NCBI GenBank assembly: GCA_015075275.1
Contig: JABTUU010000002.1
Coordinates: 806,001 to 870,000 of the forward strand
Reading direction: 5' to 3'
DNA length: 64,000 nt
Source: Anaerolineales bacterium
GTDB lineage: Bacteria > Chloroflexota > Anaerolineae > Anaerolineales > Villigracilaceae
In this document: positions 1 through 9,210 of the stretch, one piece after another
Position numbering within the stretch: the stretch's first letter is position 1
Layout of the letters: each line of letters starts with the position of its first letter
The notes under the pieces: model-generated
The model's database searches: none
What the model saw: only the letters and a program-made list of their open reading frames with translations
What the model was told of the DNA's origin: nothing
Made by a program: the position numbers and the translations under genes

Positions 1-1059
1 AACTTGCAACAACGCTTCGCCGAGCGGCATGACACGCGCCGCGTTGCGAACGCTTTCGGGAATCGAATCGACGACCGCGGGCGCAAAATATTCGACGACC
101 TGTTTCATCACATTGCGCAGCCATTTTTGCGTGATGCGTTCGGCAAGCGGATAGATCGGCACGATGCGATTCGTGTGCAGGTTTTCGACCTCCACCGATT
201 CCCAATCGGGGCTGTTCATCACGAGGCGACCGAGATATTGATCCACCTTGCCCGAAACCGAGATCGCATCGCCTACCTTGAATCGATTCGCAAGCCACGG
301 CTGATTAAAATACGAGAGTCGCAACGCGCCCGTGCCGTCGCCGATGACGACCTCAACGATCGAAACTTTGCCGCCGCGAACGGGGCGCGTATGCACGCTT
401 TGGATCGTGCCGATCACCGTCACCTGTTCGCCGTAAAATAATTCTTTGATGGGTTTGAGTTGCGAGTAATCGTCGTAGCGGCGCGGGTAGTAATACAACA
501 TGTCGCCGAGCGTCACCATGCCAAGCTTTGCAAACATCTCCGCGTTTTTCGGACCGACGCCTTGAAGCACGGTCAACTTTGCATCGAGCGCGGCGGGCGT
601 GGCGGATGTGCGCGCGCCCGCAACCGATTCGGATCGCGGCTGGGCAGGCGGACGCGGACGTTGTTCGTGCCGCTGTTGATGTTGCGGATGCGATTCTTTT
701 TTCGGCTCGGATTCAACTTTCGGCTGATTCTGATTCTGCTCAAGCGGGCGCGGCGCCTCTTGCCGTCCTTCAACCTGACTCTGCGCCTTTGGCTTTTGCT
801 GCGCTTCAGGATACGCGTCCCCGATGCGCTTCCACAACCCCTTCAACACGTCGGCGCGCGACTGGGGGCTGAGTCCGTCATACGAGCGGAGTCTCTGCAC
901 AACGGCTTGGATCACCTCTTCCTGGATCCCATCCGCGCGCGCTTCCCCTTCCCAGTAGTTGAGCATCTCCGCCAGCCCGCCAATGATGGCGGTGTTGGCA
1001 TATCCGTTTTCGTGTTCGAGTCGGAAGTAACTTCTTAATTTCTCCAATGAGGTCTGCAT
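1..1059 (-). CDS. recG: ATP-dependent DNA helicase RecG, N-terminal part (runs off the window)
   Basis: RecG remodels stalled replication forks and recombination intermediates. The reverse strand is open for 353 codons from an ATG at 1059 to the window edge, so only the N-terminal part is present. After about 80 residues of N-terminal helical sequence comes a Gln/Pro/Glu-rich low-complexity stretch (about residues 85-140). Then follow the RecG hallmark VGPKNAEMFAKLG, the LGDMLYYYPRRYDDYS segment, and the OB-fold wedge domain (TVIGTIQSV, SYFNQPWLANRFKVGD, GRLVMNSPDWE). The helicase motifs would lie beyond base 1. The extended N-terminus with a disordered linker before the wedge is seen in some RecG groups but is absent from the E. 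coli enzyme. The gene begins 84 bases left of the sigma/membrane-protein pair, on the same strand, with a perfect hairpin between them. Confidence 0.95.
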   Translation of the reverse strand, partial: MQTSLEKLRSYFRLEHENGYANTAIIGGLAEMLNYWEGEARADGIQEEVIQAVVQRLRSYDGLSPQSRADVLKGLWKRIGDAYPEAQQKPKAQSQVEGRQEAPRPLEQNQNQPKVESEPKKESHPQHQQRHEQRPRPPAQPRSESVAGARTSATPAALDAKLTVLQGVGPKNAEMFAKLGMVTLGDMLYYYPRRYDDYSQLKPIKELFYGEQVTVIGTIQSVHTRPVRGGKVSIVEVVIGDGTGALRLSYFNQPWLANRFKVGDAISVSGKVDQYLGRLVMNSPDWESVEVENLHTNRIVPIYPLAERITQKWLRNVMKQVVEYFAPAVVDSIPESVRNAARVMPLGEALLQV

Positions 1060-1088
1060 GAGAGGTATTTTATCATGGGGGAGGAATC

Positions 1089-1123
1089 AAGAACTCGGAG
1101 GTCTTGGAGACCTCCGAGTTCTT
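1089..1123. terminator. Perfect 15-bp hairpin between recG and the membrane-protein gene
   Basis: Two 15-base arms (1089-1103 and 1109-1123) are exact reverse complements around a 5-base loop TTGGA. The hairpin lies between the stop of the 1143-1901 gene and the recG start. It probably ends leftward transcription from the sigma operon, but a strong T-run is missing on either strand, so it could instead be a copy of a palindromic intergenic repeat. Confidence 0.55.
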
Positions 1124-1142
1124 TTGTGCAGGAGAACAGAAT

Positions 1143-1901
1143 TTACGGTATGGACTCTGCTATCTTGATCAACTCATCCAATGGAACTGCCTGTTCGAGG
1201 GACATGAGCGCATATACTGTATTTTTATTATATTTCCACATGATTCCGTTCATCATAAAGTCGCTTTCCTGCGCATTCATATTCCATTTTCCGCGCACGA
1301 TGATTGCAGGTTCTCTATGTAGCGTGGTCTTTTCCATTGCCCAATCTCCAAGAGACTGTGCGTAGTTCTCCAGTTCCATCGAATGATGCGAGGCAAGTAG
1401 TTTGATGCGCTTGTAATTATCTTTGAGATCCCATGTGATAACCAGTGTAGGCTGATCTGTCAGATCGAAGAACTCCAAATCGGCGCGTCGCTCGAATCCA
1501 TGCGGCACATACGATGGCAAGACGATTGGCGATGGAAAGCGGGCTTGTGCGTCTTCCAAAGTTAGATATTGACTCGGATTGATGGTTGCTACTTGAGACC
1601 CTTGGCATTTGAAATAGATGATATCTGGAGTGGTCTCTATATCGTCAACAGGCTTGTATTCCGTATAACACGTCAGAAATTCCGCAAATATAGATTGCTC
1701 AATAGATTGAGCAAAAACTACGCGGGCTGTCGATGAAAAGGTCATCAACAGCCCAAATATCAACAGCAACGCAAGGGCTGAACGAGTTAAGTAATTCTTA
1801 TATCTATGCACTCGCTCCCTCCTTTCGAGCTGCGCGTGAATTTTCTCCACAAATTGCGTCTCTGGCGACTTTCTAAATTGTTTGATGAATTCCTCGTTCA
1901 T
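1143..1901 (-). CDS. Single-pass membrane protein paired with ECF sigma factor (possible anti-sigma factor)
   Basis: A 252-residue protein with a cytoplasmic N-terminal part of about 37 residues, one hydrophobic segment (about residues 38-62, rich in Ala/Leu/Phe) and a large external C-terminal domain. Its last part, with AREPAIIVRGKW-like spacing (REPAIIVRGKWNMNAQ), resembles DUF4367-type extracytoplasmic domains. The ATG at 1901 overlaps the stop of the sigma-factor gene by four bases (ATGA), so the two are probably translationally coupled. This arrangement is typical of ECF sigma factors and their membrane regulators. No zinc-binding HxxxCxxC anti-sigma motif is visible, so the anti-sigma role is inferred from position and topology only. 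Confidence 0.7.
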   Translation of the reverse strand: MNEEFIKQFRKSPETQFVEKIHAQLERRERVHRYKNYLTRSALALLLIFGLLMTFSSTARVVFAQSIEQSIFAEFLTCYTEYKPVDDIETTPDIIYFKCQGSQVATINPSQYLTLEDAQARFPSPIVLPSYVPHGFERRADLEFFDLTDQPTLVITWDLKDNYKRIKLLASHHSMELENYAQSLGDWAMEKTTLHREPAIIVRGKWNMNAQESDFMMNGIMWKYNKNTVYALMSLEQAVPLDELIKIAESIP

Positions 1902-2434
1902 TTTGCACCTTCCATTTGTTCAAGGAGTTTTTGTAGAGCGCGGCTGAGAATTGTACCGACGTTGCTTTCGCTCAACTTCATGACAGTAGAAATTTCACGG
2001 TTATTCAAGTCCGCGCCGAATTTAAGCGAGATGATTTCTCTTTCACGCTCAGGCAAATCTGCGAGCAAATGAGAGAGGTATGACAAGTCTTGAGATTGTT
2101 CTGCCATCTTTTCTGTAGTTTCGCTCGTTACTTCCTCCGCCATCGAGATGGGTAATGTGATTCGTCGTTTACGGAGGTAGGTAATTACTTCATTTCGCGC
2201 TATTGCAAATAGCCACGTGGAAAATGTGGCGCGATCTTTGCGGTAACGATGACGTTTCGTCCAAGCCTTTTCAAGCACGGTCGAAGTCAACTCCTCAGCG
2301 ACAGACTCATCGCCAAGGCGATAACGAAAATAGTTATAGAGTCTCGGCAGTTCGTCCTTAACTACCGAATCCCAGTTGATATCTTCGACAGAGGCTGTCA
2401 TGGTCTTCCCGATTGCTTCGTTTTGCACTGTCAT
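1898..2434 (-). CDS. ECF-type RNA polymerase sigma-70 family factor
   Basis: A 178-residue alternative sigma factor. Region 2 is visible at about residues 28-90 (LYNYFRYRLGDESVAEELTS, then FSTWLFAIARNEVITYLRKR). Region 4, with its helix-turn-helix, is at about residues 125-175 (LPEREREIISLKFGADLNN, SESNVGTILSRALQKL). The length fits ECF factors, which lack regions 1 and 3. It directs RNA polymerase to a small regulon, probably in response to an envelope signal, because the next gene is a membrane protein overlapping it by four bases. The region to its right is divergent with the glutaryl-CoA dehydrogenase gene. Confidence 0.92.
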   Translation of the reverse strand: MTVQNEAIGKTMTASVEDINWDSVVKDELPRLYNYFRYRLGDESVAEELTSTVLEKAWTKRHRYRKDRATFSTWLFAIARNEVITYLRKRRITLPISMAEEVTSETTEKMAEQSQDLSYLSHLLADLPEREREIISLKFGADLNNREISTVMKLSESNVGTILSRALQKLLEQMEGAK

Positions 2435-2545
2435 CTCATAACTTAATACGCGGTTTATCAGAATGTATCACACAGGCTCTGAATTTCCTCCCGTCAACAT
2501 TTGATACAATCACCATCAATCTCTACTCTCAACTCCGAGGAATTT

Positions 2546-3718
2546 ATGAAACCAACCTTCAAATGGGACGATCCTTTTCTGCTCAACGACCAACTGACCG
2601 ACGAAGAGCGGATGATCCGCGACACGGCGCGCAAATATTGTCAGGATAAGTTAATGCCGCGCGTTCTCGAAGCGAACCGACATGAAATCTTCCACCGCGA
2701 GATCATGGACGAAATGGGAAGTATGGGATTCCTCGGTTCGACCATCCCTGAAGAATATGGCGGCGCGGGGTTGAACCACGTCGCGTATGGCTTGATCGCC
2801 CGCGAAGTCGAACGTGTGGACAGCGGCTATCGTTCGGCGATGTCGGTGCAATCGTCGCTGGTGATGTATCCGATCTACACCTACGGCACGGATGAACAGA
2901 AGAAAAAATATCTGCCGAATCTGGCAAGCGGGAAGTGGATCGGCTGTTTCGGTCTCACCGAGCCGAATCATGGAAGCGACCCCGCCAGCATGGAGACCCG
3001 CGCCAAAAAGGCAGACGACGGTTACATTTTGCAGGGCAACAAGATGTGGATCACCAACTCGCCCATCGCGGATGTGTTCGTCGTGTGGGCAAAACTCGAC
3101 GGCGAGATTCGCGGCTTCATTTTGGAAAAAGGGATGAAGGGCTTATCCGCGCCGAAGATCGAAGGGAAGTTCAGCCTGCGCGCGAGTTCGACGGGCGAGA
3201 TCGTGATGAACGAGGTATTTGTGCCTGAGGAAAATATTTTCCCCGAAGTGAAAGGGCTGAAAGGTCCCTTCGGGTGTTTGAACAAGGCGCGGTACGGGAT
3301 CGCATGGGGCGCGTTGGGCGCGGCGGAATTTTGCTGGCACGCGGCGCGACAATACACGTTAGACCGTCCGCAGTTTGGGCGTCCGTTGGCGGCGAACCAG
3401 ATCATTCAGTTGAAGTTGGCGAACATGATGACGGAGATCACGTTGGGGTTACAGGGCGCGTTGCGCGTGGGACGATTGATTGACGAAGGCAAATCTACGC
3501 CTGAGATGATCTCGCTGGTCAAACGCAATTCATGCGGCAAAGCGCTTGAGATTGCTCGCATGTCGCGCGATATGCACGGCGGCAACGGCGTATCGGATGA
3601 GTTTCATGTGATTCGACATGTGATGAATCTGGAAGCGGTTAACACATACGAAGGCACACATGATATCCATGCGCTGATTTTAGGGCGCGCGCAAACGGGC
3701 ATTCAAGCATTTTCATAA
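2546..3718 (+). CDS. gcdH: Glutaryl-CoA dehydrogenase-like acyl-CoA dehydrogenase
   Basis: A 390-residue flavoprotein. Glutaryl-CoA dehydrogenase oxidises and decarboxylates glutaryl-CoA to crotonyl-CoA in lysine/tryptophan and aromatic breakdown. Visible family features are the N-terminal helical domain ([15 protein letters not shown]), the FAD-binding signatures [13 protein letters not shown] and [17 protein letters not shown], and the C-terminal catalytic region [16 protein letters not shown] followed by [10 protein letters not shown], whose Glu is the expected base. The run [15 protein letters not shown] and the [13 protein letters not shown] segment fit the GCDH subgroup better than short-chain dehydrogenases. 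The start is placed at the ATG at 2546 because a GAGG sits just upstream (2537-2540); a longer in-frame TTG start at 2501 lacks such support. It appears to be monocistronic and ends in a palindromic repeat. Confidence 0.9.
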   Translation: MKPTFKWDDPFLLNDQLTDEERMIRDTARKYCQDKLMPRVLEANRHEIFHREIMDEMGSMGFLGSTIPEEYGGAGLNHVAYGLIAREVERVDSGYRSAMSVQSSLVMYPIYTYGTDEQKKKYLPNLASGKWIGCFGLTEPNHGSDPASMETRAKKADDGYILQGNKMWITNSPIADVFVVWAKLDGEIRGFILEKGMKGLSAPKIEGKFSLRASSTGEIVMNEVFVPEENIFPEVKGLKGPFGCLNKARYGIAWGALGAAEFCWHAARQYTLDRPQFGRPLAANQIIQLKLANMMTEITLGLQGALRVGRLIDEGKSTPEMISLVKRNSCGKALEIARMSRDMHGGNGVSDEFHVIRHVMNLEAVNTYEGTHDIHALILGRAQTGIQAFS

Positions 3719-3731
3719 AAAAAATCTCCGC

Positions 3732-3822
3732 CATTGCGAGGAGGGCTTCACCCGACGAAGCAATCCCCAACACGGCTTGCTTGAGCCGATTATCATGGAG
3801 ATTGCTTCGCTTCGCTAGCAAT
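3732..3822. repeat. Palindromic intergenic repeat of the CATTGCGAG...GAAGCAATC family (copy 1)
   Basis: The sequence begins CATTGCGAGGAGGG, continues through GACGAAGCAATCCCC, and returns as GGAGATTGCTTCGCTTCGCTAGCAATAA, so the ends are reverse complements. Related copies are at 30490-30569 and 34388-34417. This copy overlaps the 3' end of the degV gene, and its last codons are read from the repeat. Confidence 0.8.
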
Positions 3823-4659
3823 AACGGATCTAACCGCCGCAAAGCCCAGACCATTTGCGCCCAAATGCGCGCCGATCACTGGCGTGACATTGATGAATAA
3901 AATATCGCGCGGAACAGATTTGTGTTGACGTTCCATCGCGCCGCGCAATAATTCTTTTGCGCGCGTGGGGGCGTTGGTGTGCAGGATCGCCAGCCGTTCC
4001 ATCTCACCTATCTCTAGCAACACGTTCAGTATGCGCTGATTGGATTGCTTCGTCGTGCGCGTCGCACCGATGGGTTTGACATGACCGTTGCGAATTTCAA
4101 CTAACGGTTTGATGGATAGCAATCCTCCAAGTTTGGCGATTATGCCGGGGACTCGTCCGCTGCGTTTGAGATTTTCCAGCGTATTGAGCGCGGCGAAAAC
4201 CGATAAGCGCTTGCGAGTCGACTCGATTGCATCTAACGCAGTTTGCAGCCCGTCTTCCGCCGCCTCCGCCGCCGCAAGGACTTGAAAGCCGAGTCCCAAT
4301 GAGAGCGAACCGCTGTCTACGATTGTGATTTTATTTGGGAAATCTGCCGCTGCTTGTCGCGCAGAATCGATCGTAGCGGATAATGTCTCTGCGACATGGA
4401 TGGAGAGGATGTGATCGCAGCCGCGCGAGAGGAGCGACTGGTAACGGGTTGCGAAATTTCCGATCGAAGGCGCGGCAGTCGTCGGGTATGGGTGAAGCGT
4501 ATTTAACTGGTTATAGAAGTCTTCGCGTGAGAGTCCAATTCCATCCGCATATTCTTTTCCATCCAAAATCAGTAGAGACGGAACAACCTCAAGCGCATAT
4601 TGCTCCGCCAAATAGTCTGGAATGTCTGACGTTGAGTCGGTGACGATGCCAAGTTTCAT
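3793..4659 (-). CDS. DegV family fatty-acid-binding protein
   Basis: A 288-residue DegV-fold protein, a family that binds a fatty acid in its core and in some Firmicutes works as the acyl-carrying FakB partner of a fatty acid kinase. Seen here are the start KLGIVTDSTSDIP, the PSLLILDGKEYADGIGLSREDFY segment, PTTAAPSIGNF, and a C-terminal HLGANGLGF near the end. The ATG at 4659 is chosen because the family starts there; longer in-frame starts run into the upstream gene, whose stop is one base away. It is the last gene of a five-gene leftward run. The final ten residues, VIASEAKQSP, are encoded by a palindromic intergenic repeat and are not part of the family fold. No FakA-type kinase gene is in the window. 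Confidence 0.9.
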   Translation of the reverse strand: MKLGIVTDSTSDIPDYLAEQYALEVVPSLLILDGKEYADGIGLSREDFYNQLNTLHPYPTTAAPSIGNFATRYQSLLSRGCDHILSIHVAETLSATIDSARQAAADFPNKITIVDSGSLSLGLGFQVLAAAEAAEDGLQTALDAIESTRKRLSVFAALNTLENLKRSGRVPGIIAKLGGLLSIKPLVEIRNGHVKPIGATRTTKQSNQRILNVLLEIGEMERLAILHTNAPTRAKELLRGAMERQHKSVPRDILFINVTPVIGAHLGANGLGFAAVRSVIASEAKQSP

Positions 4660-4660
4660 G

Positions 4661-5749
4661 TTATGGGATTGGAGGAATCGTTTCCATAAACCAGGTGGTG
4701 AAGTATGTCGGCCCGTCTTTTGTATAGCGAAATAGCGCGATCCACCTGCCGTTATCAAGCAAGCCCCACACGTCCGACCCTGACGGGTAATATTGGAGCA
4801 ACATGGCGGAATTGCCCTGCGTAAAATCGAACTTGCTCAAGGCGCTGTCCGCTTTGGGTTCCACCCTGAAGGGTTGTGTAACGGTCGCTGTGATGGACCT
4901 GGGGAGCGTTGGGAATGGTTCCAGCAGCTCCATTTGAATCCATGCGGGTTTGCCGGTGACGAAGGGCCAGTAGATCGGTCCGTGCGGAGTTTCTACCCAG
5001 AGGGTTCGTTTGGTCGTCGGGTTCCATGTTACAAGGACAAATTTGTGCACGAGATCGGGATCGGTCATGTAATTGACTTTATCGGCGGATGGCGGTTGAT
5101 CGAAATCTAAAGTCTTTACCCGCCCCCAACCGTTTTGGATCGTTTCAAGGACGATGATATTGCCTCCCATGGTTAGGCTGTCTAGGAAGGGGAAGCCTCG
5201 CCAATTGAATAATGCGATGTCGTCTCGCTTTAAATAGTGCAATTTTTTGAAATTATTGTTATTAAGCTCGTCCATGTATTTTTCCCACGCGCTGTTTAAC
5301 TCTGTTCGAAATGTGCCTGCTTTCGTCGAGGGATCGGGCATTAATTGCGCGATCTCCGGCGTTTGCTTGGGATATCTCCAATCAGCGCCTTGCGTGCGCG
5401 ATGTGTAGTTATACATGGCGAGTTGATTGTCGTGTTTTATACGATAATACTGAACGTTGGGTTGGGGTGGAAGGCTTTGCGCCTCGAGCGGCGGCATAAA
5501 TGTGGCAGTCGCTTCGAGCGTGAATGTGCTTCTCGGTGTGAAGGTGATCGTCGGCGTGACGCTTGCGAACGGTTGCGCATTTTGCGTTTGCGTAGCGGCG
5601 GCGGCGGCGGTCTGTTGAATGTATAACTGAATCGCGTTTGCATCAGCGATGGGAGGAGCGGATAAGCTTGCTGGCGGCGAACAGGCTGGCGCGAGAATTA
5701 ATGCGATAAGAAGCAGCAACGCTTGTTTGGTACGAACAACTATTTTCAT
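4661..5749 (-). CDS. Predicted lipoprotein of unknown function
   Basis: A 362-residue exported protein. The N-terminus has a positively charged start, a hydrophobic stretch ALLLLIALILAPAC and a Cys at about residue 23 in a lipobox-like context, so it is probably lipid-anchored. A low-complexity Ala/Thr/Gln/Pro segment (about 45-95) acts as a spacer, followed by a folded domain with several aromatic-rich motifs (RTQGADWRYPKQTPE, FNWRGFPFLDSLTMGGNIIV, SGSDVWGLLDNGRWIALFRY). The last of these resembles an SH3-like surface repeat, but I do not recognise a defined family. Its ATG overlaps the stop of the YwbE gene by four bases and its stop is one base from degV, so it is firmly within the operon. 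Confidence 0.8.
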   Translation of the reverse strand: MKIVVRTKQALLLLIALILAPACSPPASLSAPPIADANAIQLYIQQTAAAAATQTQNAQPFASVTPTITFTPRSTFTLEATATFMPPLEAQSLPPQPNVQYYRIKHDNQLAMYNYTSRTQGADWRYPKQTPEIAQLMPDPSTKAGTFRTELNSAWEKYMDELNNNNFKKLHYLKRDDIALFNWRGFPFLDSLTMGGNIIVLETIQNGWGRVKTLDFDQPPSADKVNYMTDPDLVHKFVLVTWNPTTKRTLWVETPHGPIYWPFVTGKPAWIQMELLEPFPTLPRSITATVTQPFRVEPKADSALSKFDFTQGNSAMLLQYYPSGSDVWGLLDNGRWIALFRYTKDGPTYFTTWFMETIPPIP

Positions 5750-5943
5750 GATGCGATAATTTCATGGACGCGTCCCACTTCGCCGCTTTGTAAGCGAACC
5801 TTAATCCCGTGCGGATGGCTGGGGGATTTTGTAAGGATGTCTTTGATCGCGCCCCGGGTTAAATTTCCTGTGCGTTGATCTTGTTTCTGGACGATCGTCA
5901 CGATCATGGCGGGCTTGAGATCGGCGCGTAAGGGATAAGGCAT
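5746..5943 (-). CDS. ywbE: YwbE family protein (DUF2196)
   Basis: A complete 65-residue protein. The order of conserved pieces matches the YwbE family: KPAMIVTIVQKQDQRTGNLTRG, DILTKSPSHPHGIKVRL, and GEVGRVHEI. The family is widespread and small; its biochemical role is unknown, although the motif pattern suggests a compact beta-barrel. It sits five bases after the PBP stop and overlaps the following lipoprotein gene by four bases (ATGA), so it is co-transcribed with cell-envelope genes. That is context, not proof of function. Confidence 0.93.
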   Translation of the reverse strand: MPYPLRADLKPAMIVTIVQKQDQRTGNLTRGAIKDILTKSPSHPHGIKVRLQSGEVGRVHEIIAS

Positions 5944-5948
5944 AACGC

Positions 5949-8900
5949 TTAAGGTCCTGGCGTGCTAGGCGTTGGCGTTTCGCTTGGCGAAGGAGGAGTA
6001 TCGGTAGGCAGCGGCGGCGTTTCTGAAGGCGGCGGAGTGATAGTGGGCAGGGGTGGAGTCGCGCTTGGCGGCGGAGGAGTAATAGACGGCGTGTTCGTAG
6101 GGATAAGTGTGAGAGTCGGCTCAGGGGTCGGGGTAGGCGGGTTGAAGATTAGCACGACGCGCTTTTCGGCATAGAAGTCTTCTCCGTTCTCGAGATAGAT
6201 ACGAAGTGTGAGCCTATGAGTTGAGATGCCTTCTAGATCCCAAGTAAAGATGTCGTTCGCTGATTTAATTCTCCTGTCGTCTTGCATGAGGATTGTCCAG
6301 TGGTCGGGGTCGTCGCCTTCGCCGGCTTCGAGCCGCCAACCGGTGAAATCGCCTTTGGTCACGTCAATGACGCCTCTGATGATAAGCGATAACTGATCAA
6401 TGGTGTCGCCGTCCTTGAGATTGGAAAATTCGAGGATCGGGCGCGGATCGTCGTTGGAACATTCTCGGTCGGGCGCAAAGAAAGGGTTGCGCGGCATATC
6501 GTGCGCGTCGAGCCAAGCTTTGCCGTCGCTTGTGCGCAACCATTTACGCCCCGAGGGATCGTTAACGTTCATGACGAGTTCGTTTTTAGAGAAATCGGGG
6601 CAGGCATTGCCGGCGATAAGCCCGGTCCATGTATCAATTTTTGTTTGACGCAACAGGTCTTGCGAAGCGGGTAAGGGCAGTTGGTCGCTGGCGAAGAGCT
6701 CGCTGCGTTGACCGCCTTTGCACCAATTGGACGGCTCGGCGCCTGAAACCGCGCAGATAATTTTTTCGGTGATGCCTTGCGGAAAAGTGAACAGCGAGGG
6801 CGTGTTGTTCGGGCTGACAAGCGGCGCTGCATATTGCATGAATGTAGACCAAATCGGCGCGGCGCCGGTCGTGCCCGAGGTATTGATCATCGGCGTGTAA
6901 TCGGCGTTGCCGACCCATACGCCGGTGACAAGGTCGGGAGTGTAGCCAATCGTCCAATTGTCGTAGACATTAACCCCGCCCGCGCCGCGCGGGTCGCCGG
7001 CGGTGCCAGTTTTGACGGCGGCTTGGAAGGGCAGGTTTAATACGGAATTTGCGCCGAACATCCACGCGCGCGCTTGATTGTCTGAAAGGATGGATGAAAT
7101 TAGGAAGGCGTGTTCGGGACGGACGACTTGCTCTGCTTGCGGCGACTGGTATTCGTAGATTATGTTGCCTTTAAAGTCTACGATTTTGAGAATAGCGACA
7201 GGCGGGAGTTTTTTACCGCCGTCTGCCAGCACGGAAAAGGCAGAGGTCATCTCTAACAAACTGACCTCGCCGCCGCCGAGCGTAAGCGCAAGCCCGTATT
7301 GATCGCCAGCAAGGCTAGTGATCCCGAGTCGTCGCGCCATAGCGATCATGCCGTCTTCTTCGGGGGTGTTCGGGTTATCGTATACGCCAACGAATTCCAG
7401 CGCTTTGACCGCCGGAATATTGAATGAGTTGGCGAGCGCGGTCCGTACGGTGACGGGTCCATGAAATCGGCTGTCGTAGTTAATCGGCGAGTAGGGCGGG
7501 TTTGCTCCGTCGGGGAAGTCGGTCGGCACATCCCAAATGAGCGTCGCAGGCGTCCAACCTTTTTCAAATGCGGCGAGGTATGTGATCGGCTTGATCGCGG
7601 AACCGGGCTGACGCGTTGGGCTGTCTGCCATGTTGATTTGACCGGCGATGGCGTCGTTGTCGAAGTCGGGCGAGCCGACCATTGCGAGGATTTCACCGGT
7701 TGAGGGTCTGATCGCTACGAGGGCGCCGTTTTTAGCGTTGTTAGCGGCGATCGCCTGCACTTGTTCTGTGACTAGCCGTTGCGCTTCGTCTTGCAGCGTA
7801 GGGTCAATCGTCGTGTAAACGATAAACCCCGAGCGGTAAATAGTCTGTGCGTCGTAACGCTCTTCCAATTGTTTGCGGATGAAATTTACCCAATGCGGAT
7901 ATTTGGCGTTAAAACTCGGCGTGGCGAAGTGATATGTTTTGATGTAATCTGCCGCTTGTATCGCTGCCATTTGGTCTACGCAAACGGGTGTGTCGCTGTT
8001 GCTGACGGCGATGCAGCCTTGCGTTTGACTTAAGCCGAACATCAGAACTAACACTTGCTGTTGGCGCGCCAGGGTGATCTCGCGATTCGTGTAAATATCA
8101 TAGATTGACGGCGATTGCGGCAAACCTGCGAGGAATGAGGCTTCGGCGAGCGTCAGTTGGTTCGCCGTTTTGTGGAAGTACGTTTCCGCTGCGGCTTCGA
8201 TCCCGTAGGAGAGATTGCCGTAATAAATTTCATTCAGATATAGTTCGAGAATTTCGTCTTTGGAGTAGCGGCGTGTGATCTCTGCCGCGAGGATGATCTC
8301 GCGCGCTTTACGCGAATACGTCCGCTGAGCGCGTTCTTCAGGAGAAAGCATTAAGGCGCGCGCTAATTGTTGCGTGATCGTAGACGCGCCGCCGCCTTGC
8401 CCGTCGGTGCGGTAGTTATCCCACAGGGCGCGGAGGATTGCCATCGGGTCGAAGCCCGGATGGGTATAAAAATCTTTATCTTCGGTAGCGATCGTCGCCG
8501 CGATGAGCGCGGGAGAAATTTGCTCCAAAGTTACATACGTTCTTCGCCCGGCGGAAGGGTCGAGAATCTCGTAGAGTGGGTTGCCGTTGCGATCGAGGAT
8601 GCGCGTGGTTTCAAATTGCGATGCGCGGTTTTTTAGATCGTTCACGCTGGGGAGCGTGCGAGCGATCGAATAATACGAGTAGATCAGCGCAGAACCGCCG
8701 AGGATGGCGAGGATGACGCCGCCGAATAACGCTAGAATTAAGCCGCGCATAGCGCAACCGCCGGCGCGTTTCCAGTCGAAGGGCGTTGTCGCAGAAGCGG
8801 ATTTGAACGGCTGACTTGGCGGCGAGATTTGCCTTTCCTCCCTGCGCCTCTGTCCTGTTGAAAGGGGCGGCTGAGGCGCGGGACGCGGCTGGCTGATGCG

Positions 8901-9194
8901 TTCGTATGCGATGGGCGAAACGCGCGTTCCTTCCAAGTCCACCTCGTGGACGCGGCGCGGAAGCGGCATGTTGTTCTCATCTAGAGCGATGTGTAACGGC
9001 TCGGAATTTCCATCGTCTAAACGGAGCGTCTCCGCAGGGTCGAAGTACAGCGGCGGGGTCTGCGACGCTGCGCTTGTCTTCGTCGTTTCCCGTTCGTCCG
9101 CCGTCGGTTCGATAGGGACTTCAGCGCGCGTCTCAGCTTCGGAGTCGATCAGGCGTCTTATTTTCTTAATTCGGTCTTCTTCGTTTTCCGTCAT
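5949..9194 (-). CDS. Class A penicillin-binding protein (transglycosylase/transpeptidase)
   Basis: A 1081-residue bifunctional peptidoglycan synthase. A cytoplasmic N-terminus of about 145 residues is followed by one membrane anchor (about 148-172). The GT51 glycosyltransferase domain then carries ATEDKDFYTHPG and GGASTITQQLARAL. The transpeptidase domain shows RQPGSAIKPITY (SxxK nucleophile), NSFN (SxN) and KTGTAGD (KTG). After the enzyme domains are about 160 residues including a beta-rich segment ending in ENGEDFYAEKRVVLIFN. The last 60 or so residues are an almost pure Pro/Thr/Ser tail that would sit in or across the wall. It is the second gene of the five-gene leftward run, 16 bases after the MaoC gene. 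Confidence 0.96.
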   Translation of the reverse strand: MTENEEDRIKKIRRLIDSEAETRAEVPIEPTADERETTKTSAASQTPPLYFDPAETLRLDDGNSEPLHIALDENNMPLPRRVHEVDLEGTRVSPIAYERISQPRPAPQPPLSTGQRRREERQISPPSQPFKSASATTPFDWKRAGGCAMRGLILALFGGVILAILGGSALIYSYYSIARTLPSVNDLKNRASQFETTRILDRNGNPLYEILDPSAGRRTYVTLEQISPALIAATIATEDKDFYTHPGFDPMAILRALWDNYRTDGQGGGASTITQQLARALMLSPEERAQRTYSRKAREIILAAEITRRYSKDEILELYLNEIYYGNLSYGIEAAAETYFHKTANQLTLAEASFLAGLPQSPSIYDIYTNREITLARQQQVLVLMFGLSQTQGCIAVSNSDTPVCVDQMAAIQAADYIKTYHFATPSFNAKYPHWVNFIRKQLEERYDAQTIYRSGFIVYTTIDPTLQDEAQRLVTEQVQAIAANNAKNGALVAIRPSTGEILAMVGSPDFDNDAIAGQINMADSPTRQPGSAIKPITYLAAFEKGWTPATLIWDVPTDFPDGANPPYSPINYDSRFHGPVTVRTALANSFNIPAVKALEFVGVYDNPNTPEEDGMIAMARRLGITSLAGDQYGLALTLGGGEVSLLEMTSAFSVLADGGKKLPPVAILKIVDFKGNIIYEYQSPQAEQVVRPEHAFLISSILSDNQARAWMFGANSVLNLPFQAAVKTGTAGDPRGAGGVNVYDNWTIGYTPDLVTGVWVGNADYTPMINTSGTTGAAPIWSTFMQYAAPLVSPNNTPSLFTFPQGITEKIICAVSGAEPSNWCKGGQRSELFASDQLPLPASQDLLRQTKIDTWTGLIAGNACPDFSKNELVMNVNDPSGRKWLRTSDGKAWLDAHDMPRNPFFAPDRECSNDDPRPILEFSNLKDGDTIDQLSLIIRGVIDVTKGDFTGWRLEAGEGDDPDHWTILMQDDRRIKSANDIFTWDLEGISTHRLTLRIYLENGEDFYAEKRVVLIFNPPTPTPEPTLTLIPTNTPSITPPPPSATPPLPTITPPPSETPPLPTDTPPSPSETPTPSTPGP

Positions 9195-9210
9195 TGGTTC
9201 TTCGTTTAGG

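Noticed and set aside
4..1038. Long plus-strand open frames at the left edge
   Set aside because: They are shadows of recG on the reverse strand, whose conserved motifs are clear.
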